From positions 1 through 22,900 of IMG/VR virus record IMGVR_UViG_3300025141_000811: a stretch of DNA of 22,900 nt; one strand, 5' to 3'. The notes under the pieces were generated by a model that saw nothing but the letters and a program-made list of their open reading frames with translations, was not told where the DNA came from and did not search any database. Position numbers and translations under genes: made by a program. Source of the DNA: a virus. Positions 13,809 through 20,513 of the stretch are shown piece after piece (position 1 is the stretch's first letter; each line of letters opens with the position of its first letter).

Positions 13809-14192
13809 ATGGCTACTCGCACTATTGAAGGCACTTTAGACACACAAAGCGTTGATGCTGGGTCTGAAGTTACCTATCTCGGCTCAACAGCAGCTTCTAA
13901 TCCAGGTGAAGCTATTAGGGGCTTCCGTGTAAATCCAGGAGGTACAGGAGATATTAAAGTTACTCTTGATCGTAGTAGTGCTATTAACACTATGGAGATT
14001 TTTCAAGAGGATTCTTATACTGCAGGAAGTGCGCCAACTGGCTATTCAAAATTTGCAAATATTGTTCGAGATGGTAAAGGTAAAGGAGTTGTAGGTGTAA
14101 CAGTAACTAATGCCGCCAAGGACTATATTGTTTTACTTAAATTAGACGGCTATTCTGAGGTTAGTTACAGCGGTAGCGTTGTCGTCCCATAA
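13809..14192 (+). CDS. Beta-rich small virion-type protein, unknown function
   Basis: 127 residues starting with ATG five bases after the NblA-like stop. The sequence MATRTIEGTLDTQSVDAGSE, IRGFRVNPGGTGDIKVTLDR and VIVLLKLDGYSE-like ends (DYIVLLKLDGYSEVS) has the Gly/Thr/Val profile of small phage beta-sandwich decoration or tail proteins. No Cys, no membrane segment. Its 3' end overlaps the lysozyme-fold gene by 14 bases, so the two are probably translated together. No specific family is recognised. Confidence 0.6.
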   Translation: MATRTIEGTLDTQSVDAGSEVTYLGSTAASNPGEAIRGFRVNPGGTGDIKVTLDRSSAINTMEIFQEDSYTAGSAPTGYSKFANIVRDGKGKGVVGVTVTNAAKDYIVLLKLDGYSEVSYSGSVVVP

Positions 14193-14925
14193 GAAAAAGA
14201 AAGTCCAGACTAGGTGGAAGGAACATCCCTTTTTAACTAGAAAGGGTATCAATCTAATAAAATCTCACTCAGCGCCTCGTACTTGTATTGGTATGGGGCG
14301 TTATGCATCTTATAAGGACTATGGGGAAAGTATATGGAGAATTGGGTACGGAAGTAAAAAACTAGGTAAAAGGTGGCTTAATTCTATTGATAAAGCAACG
14401 AAGGAGGAAATAGACCTTCAATTAGAGGAAGACTTAAAAGAGTTCTCTGATTTGGTAGCTAACTATGTTTTAGTACCTTTAAATACGAATCGTAAAGCTT
14501 CTCTTTTAAGTTTTGCTCACAGTATTGGTATAACTTCGTTTAAGACCTGTCGTTTACTGGAATTAATAAATACTTCTGCTGGCAAGACTAAAATTATTAA
14601 AGAGTGGAGTCCTTATATCAATCATCTTTGGAGGTCTGGGGGCGATCTAATGATAGATAAACGTCGTGTTGAATTGGATACCTATTACGCTGCAGATAAA
14701 GAGATTCCCACGTTAGTTCCTCATCGTTGTCGGGTGAAGAGATGTCTACTAAATCTCCCTGAGACTTATACTGGGGCTCCCAATCAGTTGAAAGCAATTG
14801 AATATCTTGAGAGAAAGATGCTGGACTGGGATCCTTCTGGGGAAGTGATGCGTCAGTTTTTTCGTTATTGGACTCAGAAGCCCAGAGGTCTAGGATCTTC
14901 GCCGCGTCGGGCTCATAATGTTTAA
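14179..14925 (+). CDS. Phage lysozyme-fold (GH24-like) protein with apparently lost catalytic residues
   Basis: 248 residues from TTG 14179. Residues about 24-170 match the T4-lysozyme/GH24 fold: LIKSHSAPRTCIGMGRYASY then KDYGESIWRIGYG, the expected YKDxxG-xWxIGxG signature. An RRVELDTYY end fits the final RR-x-x-E helix. In GH24 the catalytic Glu sits in the LI-x-x-xEG stretch, but here the aligned position is Ser (S29-S31), and the Thr of the W/Y-T-IGxG motif is Arg (R54). D47 is kept. Insertion of about seven residues precedes YKD, so the alignment is approximate. If correct, the enzyme is probably inactive and may be a binding or tail-spike protein. An extra C-terminal domain of 75 residues follows (QLKAIEYLERKMLDWDP, FFRYWTQKPRGLGSSP). 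It overlaps the opposite gene at 14618-14992. Confidence 0.65.
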   Translation: MSSHKKKKVQTRWKEHPFLTRKGINLIKSHSAPRTCIGMGRYASYKDYGESIWRIGYGSKKLGKRWLNSIDKATKEEIDLQLEEDLKEFSDLVANYVLVPLNTNRKASLLSFAHSIGITSFKTCRLLELINTSAGKTKIIKEWSPYINHLWRSGGDLMIDKRRVELDTYYAADKEIPTLVPHRCRVKRCLLNLPETYTGAPNQLKAIEYLERKMLDWDPSGEVMRQFFRYWTQKPRGLGSSPRRAHNV

Positions 14926-14992
14926 GCATGTCCAGTGCATCGATTAGTTGAAGTTCTGGTGTGTAGTTTTCTAGGAGGGTTTCGTACTGCAT
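14618..14992 (-). CDS. Possible small protein convergently overlapping the lysozyme-fold gene
   Basis: 124 residues with ATG at 14992; its first 22 codons overlap the end of the previous minus-strand gene. The first 45 residues look coherent (MQYETLLENYTPELQLIDAL, DMLKHYEPDAAKILDLWASE). The rest, from residue 46, is acidic, Ser/Asp/Pro-rich and antisense to the 3' end of the lysozyme-fold gene. No Shine-Dalgarno precedes the ATG. It might be a real short gene with an overprinted tail, or only the first part might be meaningful. I do not recognise a family. It is last in a minus-strand run of six. Confidence 0.4.
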   Translation of the reverse strand: MQYETLLENYTPELQLIDALDMLKHYEPDAAKILDLWASESNNEKTDASLPQKDPSPASFSQDIQLLSTDWEPQYKSQGDLVDISSPDNDEELTWESLYLQRNRYPIQHDVYLSLDRPQTSKDD

Positions 14993-15291
14993 GAAGGAAG
15001 GATTTTCTGTAGATCTTTTTGTTGGTTTAATCCTATTTTAAGCAATACTAAATAGCCAATTAGGTCCATTATGACGTCTTCGTCCTCTCCAATCAACCCT
15101 GCTCCTTTTTGGATTCTATTTAATTTATCGTCGATCCTTACTAATAATTGCTCAACTGCACTTGATTTACTGAATATACGAGCTGGCTCAAGCGCAGAGT
15201 TACCATATTTGTTATTTTTATGTAATAAGAGTTCTTTAACGTCATCACAGACAGTTGCTATTTTGAGTTGAGAGTCTGTCATATTTAACAT
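14971..15291 (-). CDS. DUF1599/Nmad1-like protein (nucleotide modification-associated)
   Basis: 106 residues. The pattern is HKNNKYGNSALEPARIF, VEQLLVRIDDKLNRIQKG, then DVIMDLIGYLVLLKIGL. This matches the small DUF1599 family (nucleotide modification-associated domain 1), with the N-x-x-YG, xR-x-DKL-R-I and D-x-x-x-DL-x-x-YxxL motifs. The family occurs widely in phages and in DNA-modification loci; its precise reaction is not established. Starts at M1 (15291) or M4 (15282) are equally possible. It lies directly downstream of the Dam-type methyltransferase homologue, which fits a DNA-modification or nucleotide-pool module. Confidence 0.6.
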   Translation of the reverse strand: MLNMTDSQLKIATVCDDVKELLLHKNNKYGNSALEPARIFSKSSAVEQLLVRIDDKLNRIQKGAGLIGEDEDVIMDLIGYLVLLKIGLNQQKDLQKILPSCSTKPS

Positions 15292-15310
15292 GATACGTTA
15301 AAATCTTAAT

Positions 15311-15937
15311 TTAGCAGATGATTTTACCTAAATTAGAAAATATCTCTTTAAATCGTTCAGTTTGATCAAAACCGAATTCAAGGCTTGGTAAATATATAAA
15401 ATACCCCCAATATAAAGGGGATTTCAGCGTATACAGATCACTTCCATGAATCAGATTTGCTCTATCAGTAGGTATACATACTGGAAAATCCCACATTTCG
15501 GGGCAAATTCTCATCATTTCTGGATAAGTTGTATAAAACAAAGCTTCTGGTATATTTCTAAGCTTCCACTCTTTTATTAGTCGTCTAAACCATATAATTG
15601 ATGGTGCTTTTGACGAAACGCCAGCTTTTAAGCTCCATCTCCATGTTCCTCTTTCTTTATTAAAAGAACATCTCCCAAATGTTGGAGGAAATAGGTATAC
15701 CTTTCCTGTCCAAGGGTCCTGCATATTTAGTCCATCATCATCTAAGGTATATATTTTCTTTGCTCGTAGGAATTCAACATTTGCAGAGTGTGTAGAACAA
15801 GGATCTAAGTCAATATCACCTAATAAAGCATAGATATAAGGTAAATACTCCGCTGGTGTTAGCCAGTCTTGATTAATATGGTTTATACGTCCTAAGACGA
15901 GCTTATAATCAGCCCAACGTAACTTTCTCTTTTTCAC
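15311..15937 (-). CDS. Dam-type DNA N6-adenine methyltransferase homologue with altered catalytic motif
   Basis: 208 residues from GTG 15937, overlapping the previous stop by four bases (GTGA). The order of motifs matches phage Dam-like methyltransferases: W-LTP-A (residues 25-29), then GDIDLDPCSTHSANVEF (40-56) with DxDPC, then DDDGLNMQDPWTGKVYL (66-82). The catalytic block expected to be NPPY appears as F83-P84-P85-T86, so the Asn is Phe and the Tyr is Thr. Most of the C-terminal half is Trp/Tyr-rich and includes DRANLIHGSDLYTLK. If this reading is right, the enzyme may lack adenine methylation activity. A remnant SAM-binding or DNA-binding role is possible. Family membership is supported by sequence, but activity is doubtful. 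Confidence 0.65.
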   Translation of the reverse strand: MKKRKLRWADYKLVLGRINHINQDWLTPAEYLPYIYALLGDIDLDPCSTHSANVEFLRAKKIYTLDDDGLNMQDPWTGKVYLFPPTFGRCSFNKERGTWRWSLKAGVSSKAPSIIWFRRLIKEWKLRNIPEALFYTTYPEMMRICPEMWDFPVCIPTDRANLIHGSDLYTLKSPLYWGYFIYLPSLEFGFDQTERFKEIFSNLGKIIC

Positions 15938-16338
15938 ATCATTTTGATGAAGTCAGCTCCTTCACTGTCATGTTTATAGTGGATAAGCTGCATTTTTTGT
16001 TGATCTTGGATAATAAAAAGTGACTCTTTTTCAGGGTCTATTTGCTCAGCTCGAGAAATTGCCTTCTGCATTACCTCTGCAACTCCTTCCATATCCCTAC
16101 TATTAAAGTCATTAAGAGCGCTTATTAAATGATCTACTGCTAAATAGAACATGCTTTTCTTTTCTGGCGCATCAGGCACGTAGACCATGGCGCCAGGACC
16201 TTCTTTTTTATAGAACTCTGTATAGAATTCACACATGTCAGCACATATGCGTTCAACAGTTAGCTGTAAGAGTTTTGCTTCGTCTTCGCTAGTGACAGTG
16301 CGTAGCAATTTTTTCAGAAGTTCGTTCCGTCGACTCAT
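15934..16338 (-). CDS. Helical hypothetical protein, unknown function
   Basis: 134 residues, predicted mainly helical and charged. Starts MSRRNELLKKLLRTVTSEDE; residues 30-45 are Cys/Glu/Tyr-rich (ICADMCEFYTEFYKKEG), and the middle has an amphipathic helix (MFYLAVDHLISALNDFNSRD). No recognisable family or catalytic motif. It is joined to the methyltransferase homologue by a four-base overlap, suggesting a shared operon. The intergenic gap upstream (16339-16388) is 50 bases and contains an ACCTAGGT palindrome at 16374-16381. Confidence 0.6.
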   Translation of the reverse strand: MSRRNELLKKLLRTVTSEDEAKLLQLTVERICADMCEFYTEFYKKEGPGAMVYVPDAPEKKSMFYLAVDHLISALNDFNSRDMEGVAEVMQKAISRAEQIDPEKESLFIIQDQQKMQLIHYKHDSEGADFIKMM

Positions 16339-16388
16339 AATTTTATCTATTTGACAGAAACAATAACCCTACTAAACCTAGGTATTTT

Positions 16389-16982
16389 TCAAGTTTTTTC
16401 TTTATTAGTAGCCTTTTCTTTAAGAACACATTTAATAAGATGTCCCAAACCTGAGCGTTTCAACGTCTCTAATAATTTTGGTAGCGGTTGATATAGGACT
16501 ACAGCTTTTTGCATATTTCCTATCTTTTTGATTAATTTACCATTTTCGTCTCTTAATTTTGTTAATTCACCTTGTCGTATCAAATATTCTGCGACGCATC
16601 GGTATCTACGCTTCTCTGCTAGGTTTATCTCTGGATATCGATCACAAATGGTACTAGTTCTCATGTCACTAAAAGTTAGTCGAATTTGATCAGCTAGTGA
16701 CAGACCTAGCATTAAATCTGTTGTACTGGTTTCATAACTGCAGATTAATTCTAAGTATCGTCTTAAGTCAGGGGTTGCAAAGCTACCAGATGGAGGGATA
16801 AAAATTTCTATCTGCTCAAGCAATGAAGGTACTACAGCATCTCTATAATTTTCGATAGTGATAGTATTGATATCAAGTTCTGAGAATCTATAACTTTGAT
16901 AAACGTTGTTACTGTCTTCTATAGGTTCATATTCTGTTTGATTTAAGGCCTCAATCCAGTCCTCATTTTTTATAACTGTCAT
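16389..16982 (-). CDS. Hypothetical protein with possible winged-helix segment
   Basis: 197 residues. ATG at 16982 overlaps the previous gene's TGA by four bases (ATGA). The N terminus is acidic (MTVIKNEDWIEALNQTEYEP). Helical segments include LRRYLELICSYETST and an LMLGLSLADQIRLTFSDM block. Residues 124-152 (EKRRYRCVAEYLIRQGELTK, then LRDENGKLIKK) have the helix-strand-strand rhythm of a winged helix. The C terminus is basic. DNA binding is therefore possible but unproven. Conserved order with the neighbours suggests a joint function in the minus-strand module. Confidence 0.6.
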   Translation of the reverse strand: MTVIKNEDWIEALNQTEYEPIEDSNNVYQSYRFSELDINTITIENYRDAVVPSLLEQIEIFIPPSGSFATPDLRRYLELICSYETSTTDLMLGLSLADQIRLTFSDMRTSTICDRYPEINLAEKRRYRCVAEYLIRQGELTKLRDENGKLIKKIGNMQKAVVLYQPLPKLLETLKRSGLGHLIKCVLKEKATNKEKT

Positions 16983-17380
16983 TCGAGGACTTTATCTTCT
17001 TCAATAGTAACCCAAAATCTATGATCGTCCCACTGTTTTTTGTGATCAATTTGAAGAATGTATTCATAATAGTCTCGTATATCCTCCATATTCTCATCTA
17101 TTGAAGTGATTTGATACCATTTGGGGCCATGAAGTTCTTTAAGTCTTTTCTCACATTTAGCTTCAGATCCCCCATAATTTTCAGCTTCCCAGATTGAATT
17201 CGCAAACTTTTTTTGTTGTCCAGTCATTAATTCTAGTAGTTTCTCTATGGACAATTTTGATATAAGGTCGCTAAACTCTTTAAGGAAAGGATATTGTTCA
17301 TCATGCGCCGACCTATCACTTATGCTGAGTTGCTCTTGATCCTCGCGCTTTTGCCCGTTGGCATTATTGGTGCCCAGCAT
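16979..17380 (-). CDS. Hypothetical acidic/helical protein, first gene of minus-strand module
   Basis: 133 residues with ATG at 17380. The coherent part starts around residue 29 (QYPFLKEFSDLISKLSIEKL, then LELMTGQQKKFANSIWEAEN) and ends with DYYEYILQIDHKKQWDDHRF. The first 26 residues are low complexity and lie antisense to the small membrane gene at 17303-17431, so the true start may lie further in, although no good ATG/GTG is available before codon 53. No family is recognised. It leads a six-gene run ending at 14618 and is coupled to the next gene through an ATGA overlap. Confidence 0.6.
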   Translation of the reverse strand: MLGTNNANGQKREDQEQLSISDRSAHDEQYPFLKEFSDLISKLSIEKLLELMTGQQKKFANSIWEAENYGGSEAKCEKRLKELHGPKWYQITSIDENMEDIRDYYEYILQIDHKKQWDDHRFWVTIEEDKVLE

Positions 17381-17431
17381 TTACACGGGTTTGTGACAGA
17401 TAGAATCAGTATAGAGATTAAGCTTAAATAA
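17303..17431 (+). CDS. Small membrane protein, 42 residues, overlapping the minus-strand module head
   Basis: Frame from ATG 17303 to TAA 17429-17431, only three bases before the ATG of the next plus-strand gene. Product: MRRPITYAELLLILALLPVG then IIGAQHLHGFVTDRISIEIK and LK. It is one hydrophobic helix (about residues 8-24) preceded by two arginines, with a short amphipathic tail. The GC-rich stretch that encodes it (52% at 17301-17360) contrasts with 33% upstream. The exact adjacency to the next start and the clean membrane topology argue that it is a gene, although 78 of its bases are antisense to the head of the minus-strand gene. Function unknown. Confidence 0.5.
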   Translation: MRRPITYAELLLILALLPVGIIGAQHLHGFVTDRISIEIKLK

Positions 17432-17434
17432 ACA

Positions 17435-18064
17435 ATGGGGAAAAAATCGCCACCACCGGCTCCGGCTCCTGTAATTGTAAAGAATACCCCGCCGCCACCC
17501 GCGACCTTATATCAAGATGTCACTCCCAAGGCTACATATCATGATGCAACGGATTATTTAGCACGTATGCATGAGCGTGAGGAGGCAATTGAGAAAAGAA
17601 GGTGGGATGCAGGAGAGACTCCAGGAAATGTTAGAGCGTCTCATGCAGGTATTAATTTAGCGTCAGCCGAGTTAGCTAATAAATTAGATCAGTCTAGTTC
17701 ATTCCCAGGCACTCCTGCTTTTGGCGGGGAAAGATTTGGTGGTACTGATGCTGTTATTATTAGTGCATTAGCTGCAAAACCAGTTTCAGGTAGTACTAGT
17801 CGTGATGCTCGAATTAGGCCAAGTCAATTATCTGAAACAGCTCAAGGCACAGCCCTTACTGGTCCTGAAAGACGTCTTCAGAAAGCTCAAAAGGCTTATT
17901 ATTTAGCAAGCCAGGCTAAGGATAGTGAGGAGTTCTCTTATCCTGATTTTGTAAAGCCTTCTTGGCATGATCGTGATTGGTATCCAGTTATGGAGAAGTG
18001 GAAAGAGAGAGATATTCCTGTTGAGGTGAATGATGATGATCCTGAAATAATAAAAATAGCTTAA
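17435..18064 (+). CDS. Pro-rich phage protein, possibly virion-associated
   Basis: 209 residues. The N-terminal 40 residues are very Pro-rich (MGKKSPPPAPAPVIVKNTPP, then PPATLYQDVTP). A helical charged segment follows (ARMHEREEAIEKRRWDAGET) and then an Ala/Ser-rich middle. The C terminus has paired aromatic motifs (FVKPSWHDRDWYPVMEKWKE). This Lys/Pro-rich start is common in phage internal or tail-associated proteins but is not specific. It is adjacent, on the same strand, to the small membrane gene at 17303. Its stop is three bases from the stop of the converging minus-strand gene. No catalytic motif is recognised. Confidence 0.6.
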   Translation: MGKKSPPPAPAPVIVKNTPPPPATLYQDVTPKATYHDATDYLARMHEREEAIEKRRWDAGETPGNVRASHAGINLASAELANKLDQSSSFPGTPAFGGERFGGTDAVIISALAAKPVSGSTSRDARIRPSQLSETAQGTALTGPERRLQKAQKAYYLASQAKDSEEFSYPDFVKPSWHDRDWYPVMEKWKERDIPVEVNDDDPEIIKIA

Positions 18065-18067
18065 TAA

Positions 18068-18745
18068 TTAGTCGTCTACTGCTCCAAAATCTAACATATC
18101 GACGTAATCTTGTGTGAGTAGACCAAAGTCTAGTTGAGTATCAAAATCATCTTTAATTAAACCCCAATCATTAATATTGACATTTAAGCTTATTGCATAA
18201 GTAGTCTCAAGATAGCGAATGTCATTCGTTACTAAGAACAGGTAATTTCCTGGTGACAACTTAGTGATAGGGTAATCATCAGTACCAATTTCTATCTCAT
18301 CATCTAGATAATCAACTGCACCCTCGTTGTATACATAACCGTCATCATTAATTGGTAGCTCTTCTCTTCTTTTATCTTCAGTTATTCGATAGAATGCAAG
18401 TAATGTATTTTTATTTGTATTACTCTCATATGAAAATTGAGAGTAATCTTGTGTAAATTGAAGAGATCTTGGTTCAATTAATTTTATTTTATAAAAAGTT
18501 GTTTGTTTACGAGATAAACCTCCATGAGAGTTTTTTATTGATAGAGATTTAAATACAGAAGAAAAATCTCCTAGGTCAATTGGGTTATTGAGGTTATCTC
18601 CATCTTCTACTGGTCGTGGATCTGAACCATAATATGATGTAGGCCCATAGGCGGTTGGTCCTGCACCTCCTGTAGGATATGACTGTACTGTTCCTAGGTT
18701 ATAAAAACCTGTATTATTCGGAATTGTCGTTAGATACCTGCTCAT
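18068..18745 (-). CDS. Beta-rich protein with PPC-like domain, probably virion-associated
   Basis: 225 residues. The N terminus is Tyr/Gly/Pro-rich (YPTGGAGPTAYGPTSYYGSD). A predicted beta sandwich follows, resembling the pre-peptidase C-terminal (PPC) domain: NNPIDLGDFSSVFK opening, then QTTFYKIKLIEPRSLQFTQD, then ITKLSPGNYLFLVTNDIRYL and YAISLNV. PPC domains occur as non-catalytic attachment modules on secreted enzymes and phage proteins. The C terminus has a repeated acidic LDFG motif (FDTQLDFGLLTQDYVDMLDF). There is no catalytic motif, so this would be a binding or structural module. The 5' end overlaps the upstream gene by 32 bases. Confidence 0.55.
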   Translation of the reverse strand: MSRYLTTIPNNTGFYNLGTVQSYPTGGAGPTAYGPTSYYGSDPRPVEDGDNLNNPIDLGDFSSVFKSLSIKNSHGGLSRKQTTFYKIKLIEPRSLQFTQDYSQFSYESNTNKNTLLAFYRITEDKRREELPINDDGYVYNEGAVDYLDDEIEIGTDDYPITKLSPGNYLFLVTNDIRYLETTYAISLNVNINDWGLIKDDFDTQLDFGLLTQDYVDMLDFGAVDD

Positions 18746-19148
18746 ATTCTGCTTTTAAGCCAGTGGTTAGTCCATGCATGGGATGTTCAGGATCATCTCT
18801 GCCGGATTCTTTATATCTTTCATTCATTATTCTAACTCGTTCAGCCATACGCTTAACTCCTTCTTTACCTGTACTCTCATTTGCCATGACGTCAGTGTAG
18901 GAGTGATAATCCATTGCTTCTTCTAGTAAAGGTTTTACAGCTTCAGCTTCAGTTTTTGTATCAAACCAAGCAGACCAAGTTGATTGACCATTGATGGTAA
19001 TTAGGACTGCATATTGACGCTCCTCTGGTAAATGATAATTACTTGGTTGTACCGAGCTTTCCTTGCATGTTATGCGCCCTCTCTTTGTGGTGTTTAAAGA
19101 TGTTTCCGTGAGTGAGTTTGATTCTCTCAATTTCATTTGGGTGGTCAC
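18714..19148 (-). CDS. Small hypothetical protein, start uncertain
   Basis: Up to 144 residues from a GTG at 19148. The first 36 or so codons overlap the end of the HNH-like gene in another frame and look poor. The coherent part starts around residue 40 (LPEERQYAVLITINGQSTWS, then AWFDTKTEAEAVKPLLEEAM) and continues into a charged helix (VKRMAERVRIMNERYKESGR). No ATG, GTG or TTG lies in the ideal position near 19040. ATG at 19136 or TTG at 19130 are the nearest. The combination of a beta start and a long helix does not identify a family. Confidence 0.5.
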   Translation of the reverse strand: MTTQMKLRESNSLTETSLNTTKRGRITCKESSVQPSNYHLPEERQYAVLITINGQSTWSAWFDTKTEAEAVKPLLEEAMDYHSYTDVMANESTGKEGVKRMAERVRIMNERYKESGRDDPEHPMHGLTTGLKAEYEQVSNDNSE

Positions 19149-20184
19149 AGTTTTTTAGTTCTCTGATTGTAAGGTGTGTTGGGTTGCAGCAGAAAGAAAC
19201 ACATGTTGGTCTGCTAAAAATTCTATATTTACCTGTATAGCCTCGACTTAGCCAAAAAGCTACTCTTGAAGCCGATTGGGTTTTAGCGGCGTGGAATGGC
19301 GAAGGAAAATAAGCAGTGGATTCAGTCCCATGTTTTCTAGCGGCCCCTTGCCATTTCCAACATTCGTCAGCTCCTTTTATGTCAACTTGATCCCAGAAGC
19401 TTTTTGCTTGCCAATAGAAGGTTCTGAAGTCGAAGTTAGTGACATCTACTGTACATCGTCCCTTTTTTATTTCTTTCATGCAATCTAAACACTCTCCCAT
19501 TAAACCAAAGTTTCCTTTGTGTCCTTCGTCTCCTGGTTTATGCCAAGGGCATGTTTTACTCTCATTCATAAGGTAGGTACGTCGAAAATCCTGAGTTTCA
19601 ATGGGATGAGCTTGAACTAATTCTTTACAGGTTACTAGAAAATTTTCCCAAACTTCTTTAAAGCTACCAGATTTAAGATCCCCGGCAACTTCCTCATAAG
19701 TTATATTATTGCAGATTCGTCTGACCGTATGATATGGAACTTTATAAACTTTAGATAACTCTTTATTACTTATCCCCTCCTCCTTTTCACTTCTTAATTT
19801 AGTTATTAAGTCTTTACTAATGTCTTTTTTAGTACGTTTTGCTTCTTCATAGGCAACATCACTTCTTGTCCCCCAATAGTAATGGGTTGGATTAATGCAG
19901 TATTTAGATTTACATATTGATCGACGAACAATTATAGGCTTTGTTCCTTCATAGGGGCTTCCTATCATTGCGAGTAGAAGTGGTCTTGCATCTTTATTTT
20001 TATAGAGAGGTATATTTACTTTTGTAGTTTTAAAACCTTGGAGCGCTAACGAATTATATTCTTTGAGACACCAGCATTGCTCTTTTCCTATCTCTTTAAT
20101 AGCAGCTTGAAAGGCTACAGCGAAAGCTATTTGGTCTTTTGCGGTTAAGTCTTTAGCTAGAAATGGTGATTCAATACTTATCAT
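19039..20184 (-). CDS. HNH-like zinc protein with two CxxxxCxNPxH-type modules and a central helix-turn-helix
   Basis: 381 residues. Module 1 (about 35-110) ends in RRSICKSKYCINPTHYYWGT. Residues 120-160 (DISKDLITKLRSEKEEGISN, KELSKVYKVPYHTVRRICNN) look like a helix-turn-helix. A zinc-ribbon-like pair (C212, H215, C232, C235) follows. Module 2 (about 262-340) has FWDQVDIKGADECWKWQGAA at its start and TCVSFCCNPTHLTI at its end. The W-x-W-x-G and C-x4-C-NP-x-HL signature belongs to HNH endonucleases of phages. The first catalytic His expected just before the Cys is Arg or Pro in both modules, so nuclease activity is uncertain. A site-specific DNA-binding or homing-endonuclease-derived role is plausible. 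It heads the minus-strand set and is next to the palindrome-rich region. Confidence 0.65.
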   Translation of the reverse strand: MISIESPFLAKDLTAKDQIAFAVAFQAAIKEIGKEQCWCLKEYNSLALQGFKTTKVNIPLYKNKDARPLLLAMIGSPYEGTKPIIVRRSICKSKYCINPTHYYWGTRSDVAYEEAKRTKKDISKDLITKLRSEKEEGISNKELSKVYKVPYHTVRRICNNITYEEVAGDLKSGSFKEVWENFLVTCKELVQAHPIETQDFRRTYLMNESKTCPWHKPGDEGHKGNFGLMGECLDCMKEIKKGRCTVDVTNFDFRTFYWQAKSFWDQVDIKGADECWKWQGAARKHGTESTAYFPSPFHAAKTQSASRVAFWLSRGYTGKYRIFSRPTCVSFCCNPTHLTIRELKNCDHPNEIERIKLTHGNIFKHHKERAHNMQGKLGTTK

Positions 20185-20293
20185 AAGTAGGGTAACAGGT
20201 GCTGAGCAGCTAAGACTTCAGTTATAGCAAGAAAAGTTGTTGACAACCAAATTGTAACTTTTTCCCTCTATTTTATTTACTTCTAGAGAGGAT

Positions 20294-20344
20294 GAGGTTA
20301 GGTACTTGTCTGTAATTCTTTTATATACACTCTTATACCTAACC
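20294..20344. repeat. Palindromic element A (GGTTAGGTA arms)
   Basis: Perfect inverted arms GGTTAGGTA (20296-20304) and TACCTAACC (20336-20344), with a 31-base spacer. The left arm extends as GAGGTTAGGTACTTG (20294-20308), which is the reverse complement of the right arm of element B (20560-20574) at 14 of 15 positions. Internal motifs TTGTCTGTAA, ATATACACTC and TACCTAAC are shared with element B. Confidence 0.75.
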
Positions 20345-20422
20345 ACAACATATACGTACTTAAGTAAAACACCCTTTATTTTTTAAAATTTGGGTGTTCA
20401 CAACAAAATAATTGCGGTGAAA

Positions 20423-20463
20423 GGGGTTTTGAGGAATTAGGCCTTGAGAAAGGGTCCTCCCCC
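20423..20463. other. GC-rich imperfect hairpin, possible terminator or structured RNA
   Basis: Nested pairings are visible: GGGG (20423-20426) with CCCC (20460-20463), GAGG (20431-20434) with CCTC (20456-20459), and CCTT (20442-20445) with AAGG (20450-20453) around a GAGA tetraloop. Small bulges interrupt the stem on the left arm. Read on the minus strand it would follow the 54-residue gene and end in CCCC then TTTTC, so it may be a leftward terminator. Confidence 0.45.
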
Positions 20464-20513
20464 TACCTATTTTTAGTGTTATTGACTATTTTTTCGAAGG
20501 AATTTAGATTTTG

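Noticed and set aside
15071-15271. Plus-strand frame of 66 codons over the Nmad1-like gene
   Set aside because: Antisense to a recognised family; Ser/Leu/Asn-rich mirror composition.
18679-18900. Plus-strand frame of 73 codons
   Set aside because: Antisense to two overlapping minus genes and shows mirror-type composition.
19276-19488. Plus-strand frame of 70 codons
   Set aside because: Antisense to the conserved module 2 of the HNH-like protein.
20240-20274. Host-type promoter starting at TTGACA
   Set aside because: No acceptable -10 hexamer lies 16-18 bases downstream; the nearest TATTTT is about 23 bases away.
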